Below are positions 36,560 through 46,699 of a stretch of DNA of 64,000 nt, in pieces. The stretch comes from Pyxicephalus adspersus (lineage: Eukaryota; Chordata; Amphibia; Anura; Pyxicephalidae). The notes beneath the pieces are model-generated. The model was given only the letters and a program-made list of their open reading frames with translations, was not told the DNA's origin and made no database searches. The stretch is from assembly GCF_032062135.1 (NCBI RefSeq), contig NC_092863.1, forward strand, positions 18,161,992 to 18,225,991, read 5' to 3'. Made by a program: the position numbers and the translations under genes. Numbering within the stretch: position 1 is the stretch's first letter; every line of letters begins with the position of its first letter.

Positions 36560-36790
36560 GAGTTTGTTTGTCTGCTTTGAGCTACTGACGGCAGCATTCG
36601 CATCCTCCCACGCAGCATCTTTAGCGGGAAGAGTTACCGTGACAACAGACAGCAAGGACCATGCAAATATGGAAACATCTCTCATGCTGCTGCATGGAAA
36701 CAGGAAAGGCACACTATAGGAATAGTGACCATGTGCGTGTTCATCTGATTAGAGCTGTCTTACCATAGAACTTACGGTACATCCTAAACA
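36560..36790. promoter_or_regulatory. CpG-retaining island with RFX X-box and octamer
   Basis: CpGs are retained between 36588 and 36642 (ACGGCAGCATTCGC, CCACGCAGC, AGCGGG, TACCGTG) in a region otherwise poor in CpG. GTTACCGTGACAAC at 36633-36646 is a near-palindromic match to the RFX X-box, and ATGCAAAT at 36661-36668 is a perfect octamer (POU) site. The motifs are visible. An enhancer role is inference. Confidence 0.3.
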
Positions 36791-37255
36791 TAGATTTTAA
36801 GAATGTGACAGATAATTCAGGCTTGGCCCACAAGGTCTGCTCATTTACTGCCAGCTGTGAAAACATATAATCTGTTTGATCCCAGAAATATGCTGTTGGG
36901 ATTTAGCCGTGCACCCAGCCCAGAGCAGAGCTGTGTTAACTGAACAGCCTGTTGATGATAGTTTTGCAGAGATAACAGTAATAGAGAGCTGTGTCATTCT
37001 CTGTCTTTCTAACCCCCTCCTTTTTCCTATGACCCTTCTTCCAATATTTTAGAGCAGAGAATAATTATTTTGTTTGCTTTTTTGCCATCTGTTTGTTAGT
37101 GGAGGTAAGTTTGTTTACAATTCCTATTTTACAGAGGAAATGGACAGTGACTGTCCCTGTAAGGGGCATATGCAGCAATAAAGATCTGGTATTAACACCA
37201 ATGACTGTCTCCAAAATAATAGAAACTTTAGATACTGCTGTAAAGCTATCTATTC
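36791..37255. other. No feature recognised
   Basis: A minus-strand open stretch (37065-37373) crosses the small repeat and GT tract and looks like a chance frame. Confidence 0.4.
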
Positions 37256-37300
37256 TACATTTAAAAACATTTAAACATTTAAAACATTTAAAAGTAAACC
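37256..37300. repeat. ACATTTAAA minisatellite
   Basis: Four or five tandem copies of ACATTTAAA with one-base length variation. Confidence 0.85.
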
Positions 37301-37373
37301 TGATGACTATGATCAGCTGATTACCTTTATGAGCCAGAAAATCCTCCGGTGTGCAGTTCTCTGAAACTTTCAT

Positions 37374-37404
37374 TGTATGTATGTGTGTGTGTGTGTGTGT
37401 GTGT
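37374..37404. repeat. GT dinucleotide microsatellite
   Basis: About 31 bp of alternating GT with two leading GTAT units. Confidence 0.95.
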
Positions 37405-37681
37405 AGTCAGAGGCAAGATTTCCACAGGAGGTATACCTAAAAGTATTAGGATGTACCAACAAAAGCATCAGAAGTCATCAGGAAGGTTGTTGCACTGGAC
37501 ACCTTTTGCTCAGTTGATGGAAAACTTTTCATAAAGTGAGCTTTGTTGTAATTCATTATTGTCACTTTATTATTCAACCCGAACAAAAACGTTCCTCTAT
37601 TAATCTCCTGCGGATTAAGGTTACATAGAGAAAGCGTGGTTTCTGGTCTCTTAAGTAATAAAGGTATACTAAAGTCTATAG

Positions 37682-37966
37682 CAGTATTTCTCAAGCCTAG
37701 GGTTCCTCCAGAGGTTGCTAGGGGTTCCTTGAGCAATGAGCAATTTGTGCCTCTCTGGTTAGTTTAAGTGACACAAATAATTTTTTTGGCTATCTGTAAG
37801 ACTGTCATCCTTCCCAATGGAAGCAATGTAGGAGGAATTCTTCCCAGTTACCACTGCAATAATATATTGGGAACTGTGGATATTAAATTTAAAGCAGGGG
37901 ATTCCCCAAAGGGCCAACATTCAATTCAACGGTTCCCCAAAGTTAAAAGGTGTTGAGAAAGCACTG
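37682..37966. mobile_element. hAT-like MITE, full length (285 bp)
   Basis: The left end CAGTATTTCTCAAGCC and right end TGTTGAGAAAGCACTG are inverse. The left interior GGTTCCTCCAGAGGTTGCTA is shared with 8787-8868, and the right interior has GGATTCCCCAAAG and GGTTCCCCAAAG. The CAGTG start and short size fit hAT MITEs. The 8-bp flanks do not match, so the insertion is old or rearranged. Its right side adjoins a Harbinger-MITE piece directly. Confidence 0.75.
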
Positions 37967-38068
37967 TTCTGCTCTATGGACGATGAGCGCATGTAAGATT
38001 CTCATCCGATATCAGCCCTGAGTCGATTATCGGGCGAGAACAATTGCACGTGTGTACCTAGCCTTAGG
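37967..38068 (-). mobile_element. Harbinger-like MITE (family B), end fragment
   Basis: Read on the minus strand it begins GGCTAGGTACACACGTGC, then TTCTCGCCCGATAATCGACT, CAGGGCTGATATCGGA and CCATAGAGCAGAACAG. The same order is found at 63783 onwards. TTA follows the plus-strand end. The other end is missing where it meets the hAT MITE. Confidence 0.75.
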
Positions 38069-39669
38069 GTCAAAGGTATTCATATGAGAAATATTGTTTT
38101 TGACTTGAAGATACTGAAGAGTTCTGACTTCAGAAGTTTCCTCTCCGAGTTCAACTAAACTTGTTGCATAATTTATGTATACTTGTAATTCCCAGGGCAA
38201 ACCAATACTTCAACTCTTTGGATTTTCCTTTTCTGAAACAAAGGGGAATATGAAGAAAATACTGTAACGGTAATTGTGGCAATATAAGAGCGCTAGAATA
38301 TTTAATTGGATCCCAAATGTTTAGCGTATGGGCAGTAGCAGGATTAAGAATAGGTTGTGTGGCTTTAGTTAAAAGTACAAAAATACAGGATCCAGGTCAA
38401 CTAATTTTAGACTAACTCAAAGCGGGGTTTCATACATTGAATGAATTTCAAGCCAGTTGTGGATCCTGGTAACTTGTCGTTGGTAGTTCCAAATACATTT
38501 AATAAATACCTTGTGAAGGGACTTAAACTGGCTGAAACCTTAATTAATAAAGATTAGGGAAGTGTGCCATTTTAGGTGTTGCTTTGTGGCCAAACCATAA
38601 CACGTCATAAGATTTCCATTTCATTAATTTTCCTGAAAGCTTTTTTCTATTTCACAGAGATTAAATTACTCATAACAAAATAAACAAGATTACTGAGTAG
38701 GACAAAGTGCAGTAGCCCATAGCAACTAATCAGAACACTTCACCTATATGATTATAGTAAATTCTGATGATATAAGATGCTGCCCTTTGCATGTCATTAT
38801 GGTTCATTGTACTGCTTTACTGAATGAACCAGAAAGTTCCCTCCCAGTGGTGCTCATTAGTCGGCTGTGTTTACTTTTTTCTGACTTTGGTACATTCAAA
38901 TATTCACAATAATACATTGACTCTATTGTTTTTATGTACATTTTTTATTTGTGACATGTAAAGCTCCTAATTTAGACCAAAGGGGCTGATATTTAAAGGG
39001 ATGATCGGTCAGAATGCCAAAAAATTGCAGAAATTTTTATGAACATAACAGCACTTTAGCAATTGCCCCATTTAAAAGCAAATATGAGCTAACATGATTG
39101 CCATTTATGAATGATCGTCAGTTCTTGAATGGACTGGCCATTGCTACTTTTTTATCAGTGTATTTACTGCTGCTTCTATCTTTATAAATTAGTGATCAGC
39201 ATTACTAATGGCCATACCACATTCACCTCTTGGTAATACTGTACATATGGATAAACTGCGGGCTCCATTCCAAATATATAATACACAATGGTGGTCAAAA
39301 GCACTGATCAAAATCATACTGATCGTATAAAAAGTCACCACCCTTTTATAATCGTGGGGTTATTCAACATAAAAATGGTGATCAGATTTTAAAAATCTGT
39401 TCACCTTTTTCATTATAAATTTGCCTTTTTCATTACCAGGTCATTAGTGGCTGCTGAAGCTTCCTACACTGAATGGTTTCTAAGTGTTTAATTGACTTGG
39501 CCACCAAACAAATTAACAAACAATCAACATTAGCCTCATCTTTAGCAAGTTCCTGAATCTGAATTGATAAAATTCAAATAAAGGAGAACTAATTCTTGTT
39601 GAAAAAGTATTGTCTTCATTACTCTCACACTTGATGGCCAAAGGTATGTGGATAAATGTCCAAATGATC
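38069..39669. other. AT-rich stretch, no gene seen
   Basis: No repeat family or open frame is recognised. Confidence 0.4.
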
Positions 39670-40075
39670 AAATTCAGATGTTTCCGGGGAATATTTGTCT
39701 TGGTGCCGCAGGGCAGGATGGTGGACCCTCTCGTCTAAGCAGCTGTCTGGTTTTCACCAGAGCCTCTGGGGGGGAAGATGTGAAGATGCGGGCAACTGCC
39801 AGGTTGCAGCCCCGGTGCATGCAAAGGCAGGTGACTGCTGACAAACTGGAATCAGGCGAGGTGCAGGAATGTAAGACAGAATCGAGGTCAAACAAGCCAG
39901 AGATCAGGGCAGACGGCAAGCAGGAATAGTCTAAGATCAAAGTCAGAGTTGGTACACAGGGAATCAGTAGCTGAAGGCACAGGCAGGAATCGGAGGAACT
40001 GTTGCCAGTCACTTCCTTTTATAGGGAGGGTCAGGTGATGGATGGGAGCCATGTGACCTGAATTGATATAGCTGG
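39670..40075 (-). mobile_element. LTR or 5'-leader-like segment, minus strand
   Basis: On the minus strand CCTCCCTATAAAAGGAAGTG gives a clean TATA box (TATAAAA at 40017-40023), followed by about 300 bp of C/T-rich sequence and the phrase CTCTGGTGAAAACCAGACAG, then a GC-rich end near TTCCCCGGAAACATC. This resembles the promoter and leader of frog LTR retroelements. The 112-codon open frame on that strand follows from the composition and has no gag or pol similarity that I can see. No internal coding region is present, so it would be a solo or truncated copy. Confidence 0.45.
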
Positions 40076-40124
40076 CCTTTAACCCCCCTAGCGGTAATCC
40101 CGAGTCATACTTTTTCACACTTCT

Positions 40125-40647
40125 TTAAAGCATACCTAAACTCAGAAATTTTAATTTACATAAACGGGTAGAGAACCCTTTTTTGTTAAGTAAAAATTCT
40201 GTAAAAAAGGGTGCAGCACCGCCTTCTAATTTTTTATTGCCTAGGCAATCGAAAATGAATGGGAGCGCAGAGCCTCCCGGGATACCTACGTCACGCATCC
40301 CACGAGGCTCTTGGGTGCTCCTTCTGCACATGCTTGACCATCTCAGGCATGCGCAGAAAAAGCCTTTACGTGCAAAGAGAAAAATTTGCCAATCTCATGC
40401 ATTAGCAGTGAGATCGGCAACTTTTTTTACATCCTACGTCTCCCGATATCACGCCTGGGTGACGTCGGAACAAGAACGCAGATTAGGAGGAGAAGATGGC
40501 GCTGTCTGAAGCACCAGCTCGGGGACAGATGCCGAGACCACGCGGTATCCGATGCAAGATACCTCCGGATGGATCGGACTGTCCTGCAGGATTGTAGGTA
40601 AGTGTATTAATTTTTTTTAGGCATTTTTCAGTTTAGTTCCTCCTTAA
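40125..40647 (+). mobile_element. Complete TTAA-bounded MITE (family D) with promoter-like and donor motifs
   Basis: TTAA at 40125-40128 and 40644-40647 bounds a 523-bp element whose ends TTAAAGCATACCTAAACTC and CAGTTTAGTTCCTCCTTAA are inverted with about 70% identity. TTAA targets suggest piggyBac-type mobilisation. The interior is GC- and CpG-rich. It holds TGACGTCG (40460-40467, CRE-like), AAGATGGCGC (40493-40502, YY1-like) and AGGTAAGT (40596-40603), a consensus 5' splice site followed by a T-rich stretch. A truncated copy in the opposite orientation lies at 6353-6491. Confidence 0.85.
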
Positions 40648-42598
40648 CCAGCTCTGATAAAAGCATCAACCTGCTGAAGTCTCCTTTCAGTAGCTGAATA
40701 AATAATTAGCATTTATTAGACTTTGACTAGCTGTCTAATAAATTAGGCAAACAGCAAGAATTATAACAGATTTCAAGAAAATGTGGGAAGTATGGAGGTT
40801 GCAAATGCAAAGGTGAGAGTCTGGTCATGCAACCTGTCAAAGATACATGACCATTTCTCATCCAGTCAAAAAGCTAAAACTTCTACTAGCTACACACTGA
40901 GGCAATATAGACTCTCCTTTATATTTTGGGAGCTATTATAAACTATTAAAATTAAATAGATAGTATAGGCAACAACAACAAACAATAGCTTGTCCATGTT
41001 TACGCCTGTTTTCCTATGAAACATCCATTACTTGCTTTTTAGCCCACAGTTTCTGTGCAATAAGATATCTGCTGATAATAAATGAAGCTACATGATGTGA
41101 TCATCCATCTCCTGTGTTTAGTGCTTGTTTCTCAAGCAAAAAGATTGCAGATCTGTGTGCTGCACTCCAGTCTCTGAGGTGCCCTTGTTAATACACATTA
41201 ATTACCAGTCTTCAACTTGAAGTTTACAGCGGGTTCGAGGACAGAGGATGTGGCTATAATCACTGCATGCCTGACTCAATGGTTTTATTCTCTGCGCAAT
41301 TAAAGAAAAAAAAATGTTCAGTGAGGCGCATGCCACTCCTTGGAAAAAATGCTGATCTGTTAACTCAATACGCTCCATTTCAAAATGTATAGCAAATAGC
41401 TAAGATGAGATGTCTGGTTTGCTCATAGCAACCAAACAAAGTGTCATTTACTTTAAATAAAGATAAAAAAAGGTGATGGCTTCCTAATGGAAAAAGTGTA
41501 ATGGTTTTAGGTCATTTTTATTTTGGTATGTTTAAGCTTAAGCTTATTTAGTTTTCTCTTTATTAGGAACCTGCATGGCTGAATATAAATTGGATTGCTT
41601 AGGAAGGTCCACGTAGCTGTTGGTAATCCTAAATGAGATAGCACAAACATGTTGGCCAGTCTAAAAGATTAGCCAATACTCCTGAATAATACCTACCAAT
41701 GTATGACTACCGCTTTTTGGCCGGTTTGAATAATATTAATATTATTAATTTTCGGTATCAATTTCTACCTTACCATACATTCTGTATTTACTATGATAAA
41801 CCAATATGTGTAATGTAAAAGAAAAAAACATTTAAGCAATGCAGACATTTTATTTTAAAATTTTACATGATACGCAGTGGAACTGGTTTACCCTGGTTTT
41901 TATCCAACTTTAGCTTTTTTTCCGACAATCCTTTGCCATGTCTAAGTGTCTCCTGTGGTGAAATGATGTGTTTGCAAAACAGAATTTTAAAATTGTATAT
42001 ACCACCAATAAAAATATAATTTATGGGTCCACAAACAAACGGTCCAAAAACGGGCAAAGAACACAAGACATTATCAGCTCACAAGATGTCTTATGAAATA
42101 AATATAACAAAAAACTTTCAGTGGTATGTTTAGCAGACTAACTTGGGGCAAATAAGAAACTTTCATTGGAAGGTTTTATATTCAAATGAAGCTGAACCAT
42201 TGTTCATTGCATTTTGGTTATGTAAAATATTTTTAACATACATATTTATGACATACATTTTGCACAAAAAATCAATGCAAAGAAACTCTTAAGATAGGAC
42301 CCATCAGGTCATATAATTTGTTAAATTCCTTATCACTTCCACTTTTACAATAACAATAAACAAGATGGCCTCTGCCATATGGTGCAAGTTCCTAGGCAGT
42401 GCTGGAAGATTGCCTTCACTGTGTTAGGGATGTTTGTGCCAGGGATACACCAAATTTTGCACAACTCCATTTCTAATCATCAGTTTTCAAGTTCCTAACT
42501 GCATTTGCATAAGGAAAGTGGAGTGTAAAGGTGCTCAAATCAAATCTGTATACTGTGGTCATGTCTGCATTTCTACTATTACACCAATCTTCCAATTT
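40648..42598. other. No gene recognised
   Basis: AT-rich DNA. The stretch 41000-41340 has balanced composition and words such as TTAATACACATTAATTACC that could mark a conserved non-coding element, but nothing decides it. Confidence 0.35.
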
Positions 42599-42924
42599 AC
42601 TATTATTATTACACAGTATTTATATAGTGCTGACATATTACACAGCGCTGTACAAAGTCCATAGTCATATCACTAACTGTCCCTCAAAAGGGGCTAACAA
42701 TCTAATGTGCCTCCCATAGTCATATGTGTTTATTTTAGTCTAAGGTCAATTTTTGGGGGGAAGCCAATTAACTTCACTGCATGTTTTTGGAATGTGGGAG
42801 GAAACCCCCACAAACATGGGGAGAATCTGCAAACTCCATGCAGATAGTGTCCTGGCCGAGATTGGAACCAGGGACTGAATGCTGCAAAGGCCAGAGTGCT
42901 AACCAATGAGCTACCATGCTGCCC
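42599..42924 (-). mobile_element. tRNA-headed SINE (V-SINE type), full length
   Basis: Read on the minus strand, the head carries a pol III box A (TAGCTCATTGG, 42903-42913) and box B (GGTTCCAATCT, 42859-42869, differing from GGTTCGANTCC at one or two bases). Next comes the conserved central domain with GGAGTTTGCAGATTCTCCCC, GGGTTTCCTCCCACATTCCA and AAAAACATGCAGTGAAG. The 3' part ends TTTGTACAGCGCTGTGTAAT, ATGTCAGCACTATATAAATA and an (ATT/AAT)n tail at 42599-42611. The central domain is the one shared by V-SINEs such as zebrafish DANA. The tail is the LINE 3' end seen near 13.2 kb. Confidence 0.85.
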
Positions 42925-43339
42925 ACATACATTGTGGTAAAATGCAAATTATGTGGAAATCCTCAACACCAGGAAATGTTATCAAAACATTAAAAATATA
43001 GGGATTAGGAATCTTTGGGCTTGGAAAGCAAATGCTAATAATTATCTTTTTTTTACATAGTAGGGCTAAAGAAAGCATATCATGCAAAGTAGTTCTTCCT
43101 TGATTGGTGGGTGCTGTAAATATACTTATAGTATACTTAAATACAAAACACACTTACTTTGTTTCCCTGTTTGTAGCCTAAGTGGACATATCTCTTAATT
43201 TACAGACTTTCAGTAACAGAATAATTTTTTTTTTATTGCAGCAGAATAAAAATTTACAAGCACCACCCTAAAATCATCCTTGTCATCTCAGCAGCAAGCA
43301 GGTTAATGAGGTCAGTGTACTTGGTACATTAATCAGTGG
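42925..43339. other. No feature recognised
   Basis: AT-rich DNA between the SINE and the minisatellite. Confidence 0.35.
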
Positions 43340-43960
43340 AAGGACATATGGACAGAGCAGAGATTATTGATGATGCGGAGAGTTAGAATGTGACAGATGA
43401 AGGGATCCAATGAGTGCAAAATGCCAATAACACTGGACAGCTAGAAAGTAAGATAGGTAGAGGAAAGACAGCTAGGAACTAAATGAAAGGGGAAGAAGGA
43501 GGGTTAGATATTGAGCCAAAAGGAGGAAAAACAGCTAGAAAGTGAGCAGGATGGAGAAAGAGAGCTAGAAAGTATGTGAGGAAGAGGAAAACGTCTTTTA
43601 AAAATGAGTTAGAGAGGAAAGATAAGTAAAAAGAAAAAAACAGTGGGAAAGACAACTAAAAAGTGAGCAAAAGGGAAGAAAAACAGCTAGAAAGTGAGCA
43701 AAAGACAAAGACAGAAAATGAGGGAGAGGGGGGAAATAGAGTTAGAAAGTTAGCCAGAGGAAAGAAACACAACTGTTAAACTAACAGAGAGGGAGAAAAT
43801 ACAGCTAGAAACAAAGACAGAGAAAACAGAGACTCTGAAGTAAGGAGCCTGGTGTCAATCAAAACCTGAGAACACCCTGTTCCTATGCCACTAGTAGAAA
43901 GTGAACAAGAGACATAAAAGACATCTAGAAAGTGAGCAAAAGGGAGCCAGAAAAAGGGTG
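43340..43960. repeat. Purine-strand degenerate minisatellite, block 1
   Basis: The phrase ACAGCTAGAAAGTGAGCAA and variants recur about fifteen times at spacings of roughly 28-36 bp, separated by AGAGGGAGGAAAG-like filler. The plus strand is almost entirely purine. Units are loosely conserved. Confidence 0.8.
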
Positions 43961-44149
43961 ATGAGGGGAAAGCAGGTACAAAGCAGTGGCAATCGCTACA
44001 GACCTAGGGTATGTGCTCTAACTCAGAGCTTGGGCCCGGGTCCTTCCATCTACAGCAACTTTACAGCTCTGCTGCTAGATATAGATCAATGGGCCTCAGA
44101 GCTAGTTTTTTTTACTTTTTTACCTGCCATTTATTACAAGCTTCTATTC
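43961..44149. other. Spacer between repeat blocks
   Basis: Contains AGCTTGGGCCCGGGTCC. No gene is seen. Confidence 0.3.
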
Positions 44150-44345
44150 TTCATCCATCACACCAAAGGCCCTCTTCACATCAGAGTTTCCCTTTACATC
44201 AGACTCACCACTTTACATTAGAGCTTCCCATTTTACATCAGAATCTCCCGCATCACATCTGTTCCCAAGTTCACATCAGAACTTCCTCTTTAGCTCAGTG
44301 TCCTACCTTCATATCAAGAGCCCCCCTTTACATCAGAAACCCCCA
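44150..44345. repeat. ~20-bp TTACATCAGA(G/A) repeat
   Basis: Eight or nine tandem units of 17-21 bp, with consensus near TTTACATCAGAGCTTCCC. One unit has lost the motif (TAGCTCAGTGTCC). Confidence 0.85.
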
Positions 44346-44590
44346 AGACCTCTGTTAGCACAGACCACAGACTGTCAGCAGCTCACTAGCGGGTGTAACT
44401 TCAGTGGTCACTTACTGTTGTAAATGGAACTGGCAGAGGAGATATTCTACTACTGTCTTTATTTGTGGGATTCTCACATTTCAAATCATCTAATGCTGAG
44501 CCAGGAATATAAAGCCAATGGTAAAAGATTTCCTCTACTGGCTCTGTGGTCATAAGGGGGCCCGTACAGACTGTTTAGAGAAGGGGGCCT
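44346..44590. other. Spacer between repeat blocks
   Basis: No gene or known repeat family is identified. It runs into the duplicated lead-in of block 2. Confidence 0.3.
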
Positions 44591-44830
44591 GGTTTCAATT
44601 GAGACCTCTGCAATCCCTGTTCCTACCCCACTGGTAGAAAGAGAACAAGAGAAAGAAAAGACATGTAGAAAATGAGCAAGAGGGAGGAAAGACCACTAGA
44701 AAGTGAATAAGAGGAAGAAAAGACAGCCAAAGATAAGCAAGAGGAAGGTAGGACAAGGTAGGACAGCTAGAAAGTAAGTGTGAGAGAGGAGAGAGCAAGA
44801 GGGAAAATGAATATACTACAGAAAGTAATC
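44591..44830. repeat. Purine-strand minisatellite, block 2 (duplicated lead-in)
   Basis: The lead-in GGCCTGGTTTCAATTGAGAC, CCCTGTTCCTACCCCACTGG and TAGAAAGAGAACAAGAG repeats that of block 1 at 43848-43915 (GCCTGGTGTCAATCAAAACC and so on). It then passes into the same GCTAGAAAGTGAGCAAGAGG units. The blocks are therefore a segmental tandem duplication about 740 bp apart. Confidence 0.8.
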
Positions 44831-45449
44831 AGAAGAGAGTGAAATAGATCATTTTTCTCTGTGATAAAAAATCAAGGCAGATGGCAGAGAGAACAGAAAC
44901 CAAAAACAGGAGTGAAGAATTACCACAAGTGCTGAATGAACAAGAAAAAAAAGAAAAGATCCTGAAAGCAAGAGAGTAAAGGGTAACAATGACTGAAAAA
45001 GAGCAGACTTCTGTTAGGGAGAACTCAGACAATGGTGTTTGTAAATTAAAGAGAAGTCCTCTTCTGGGTCTCTCTCTGTGTCTGCGAAACAGACACGCTC
45101 TCCCCCTTTTACACTCCTGTTTCATGAATCATTTGTTCTTTTTTCCAAGGAATCACATTTGGATGGTTTCATCTCAAATATGCCAAAGATCAGATTAGAA
45201 TTGCATAATCAAATAACTTTGATTGAGTTTTAAAAAAAGAAAAGGTTTTTGTTTTGCTTTATAAAAAGAAAATAAAAAGTCAAAACAATAAAAAAAAGGA
45301 AAAACAATATATATGACATCTTCTAACCATCAGTCAGAATCTATTTATTGAAAGCAGCAAAACATTTTGCAACTGTCTGCTGTGGGGTTGTTACAATGGA
45401 AACTAAACCTTGGCACAACTCCCAGTAACCAGTATATTTAAAAAGAAAC
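44831..45449. other. Purine-rich then A-rich sequence
   Basis: No gene is seen. The open stretches on both strands around 44829-45198 reflect composition. Confidence 0.35.
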
Positions 45450-45463
45450 TGTATAATAAATAG
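45450..45463. repeat. 14-bp direct repeat, left flank of fold-back element
   Basis: TGTATAATAAATAG, identical to 46700-46713. It is the putative target-site duplication. Confidence 0.8.
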
Positions 45464-46699
45464 CAGAGAATAGGGAGAGAAAGACAGGCTTTTTGGCATA
45501 AGTTTTTAGATGTTGTTGTGTTTATTAAAATATTCAATAAAATTGAAGTGTGAATAAACAAAAATTCAACTCATATCTCATATTGTTCTAGATACCTGCT
45601 TTAGACATGGGGTTTCAAATATTCTCATATAAACCGAGTGTTATTCCTAATGAAAGAAAATAGTCAACATAAATCAATTATGGAGAGAGAAAGTAATGGT
45701 GTTATACCCAAGGAATTCTATTGTCTCAATATTCCTGACGCGTTTCGCCCAAAAAGTGGCTTCCTCAGGGGATAGAGAGACTTGACTATTGATTATACTA
45801 AATGAAAAAAGAGTGCATTACAATACTGTGTCATTATTTGAACCATCAAAGAAGAATTTCTCACAGAATTATTTGGCCATTTACGTTATATATTTTACAT
45901 AATCAAACATGTACAGAAAACTGAAATAATACTCCATACATTTATACTATCCATTTACAAAATAATGTTATAAAACAAAGCTGATAATAGATTTGACATA
46001 TGGTTTCCCAGAAATTATGACAATATACTGGTTTAACAGAATAAATTCAATAAATACCCATTTCTGTATGAAAATAAATTGTCAAAGACTTACTATGATT
46101 AAGGAACCGGTCCAATGATTATATCAAAAGTTGTGCATAGTGAAGGGTGTAGAAAGAGCAGTATGAGTTTACTGAAATAGAAGTCTAAGGAAGATATAAA
46201 ATGGTTAATACTGTACCTAGCTGTTTGAATATGTGATCTCTACAACGTAAATGGCCAATTAATTCCATGTAAATGTAAGTTAGGATTATACAACTGTAAT
46301 TTCCTCTTTGATGGTTGAAATAATGACATAAGATTGTATTGCACTCTTTTTTCTTTTAGTATAATCAATAGTCAAGTTTCTCTATCCCCTGAGGAAGCCA
46401 CTTTTTGGGCGGAACGCGTCAGGAATATTGAGACAATAGAATTCCTTGAATATAACACCATTACTTTCTCTCTCCATAATTGATTTAAGTAGACTTTTTT
46501 CTTTCATTAAGAATAAAACTCATTTATTCACACTTCGATTTCATTGAATATAATAATTAAACACAAGAACATCTAAAAACTTATGTCAAAAAAAGCCTGT
46601 CTTTCTCTCTGTAATTTCTGTTTTTACTTCCAGGCTTGGCAACTAAAAGAACTTGTAAATACCCTACTAGTGGTTGAACCCCTTTTCTCTATCTCTGAT
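45464..46699. mobile_element. 1.24-kb fold-back (long inverted repeat) element
   Basis: Two arms face each other. The left arm begins CAGAGAATAGGGAGAGAAAG and ACAGGCTTTTTGGCATAAGT, and the right arm ends ACTTATGTCAAAAAAAGCCT and GTCTTTCTCTCTG. They match for about 360-420 nt. The left arm has about 85 nt (45560-45645) that the right arm lacks, and the right end has about 80 nt extra. Identity is highest at 45671-45803 (about 4 mismatches in 133), including CCTGACGCGTTTCGCCC. The loop (about 45900-46240) is AT-rich with no open frame. A 14-bp direct repeat flanks the unit. Confidence 0.85.

Noticed and set aside
39674..40012. 112-codon minus-strand frame rich in Ser, Leu and Cys
   Set aside because: Lies in the C/T-rich leader of an LTR-like segment. 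Composition explains it.
42599..42924. Functional tRNA gene
   Set aside because: The pol III boxes belong to a SINE head. The cloverleaf does not close, and the V-domain and LINE tail follow.
44011..44358. 115-codon plus-strand frame with His-rich repeats
   Set aside because: It is the translation of the ~20-bp TTACATCAGAG repeat.
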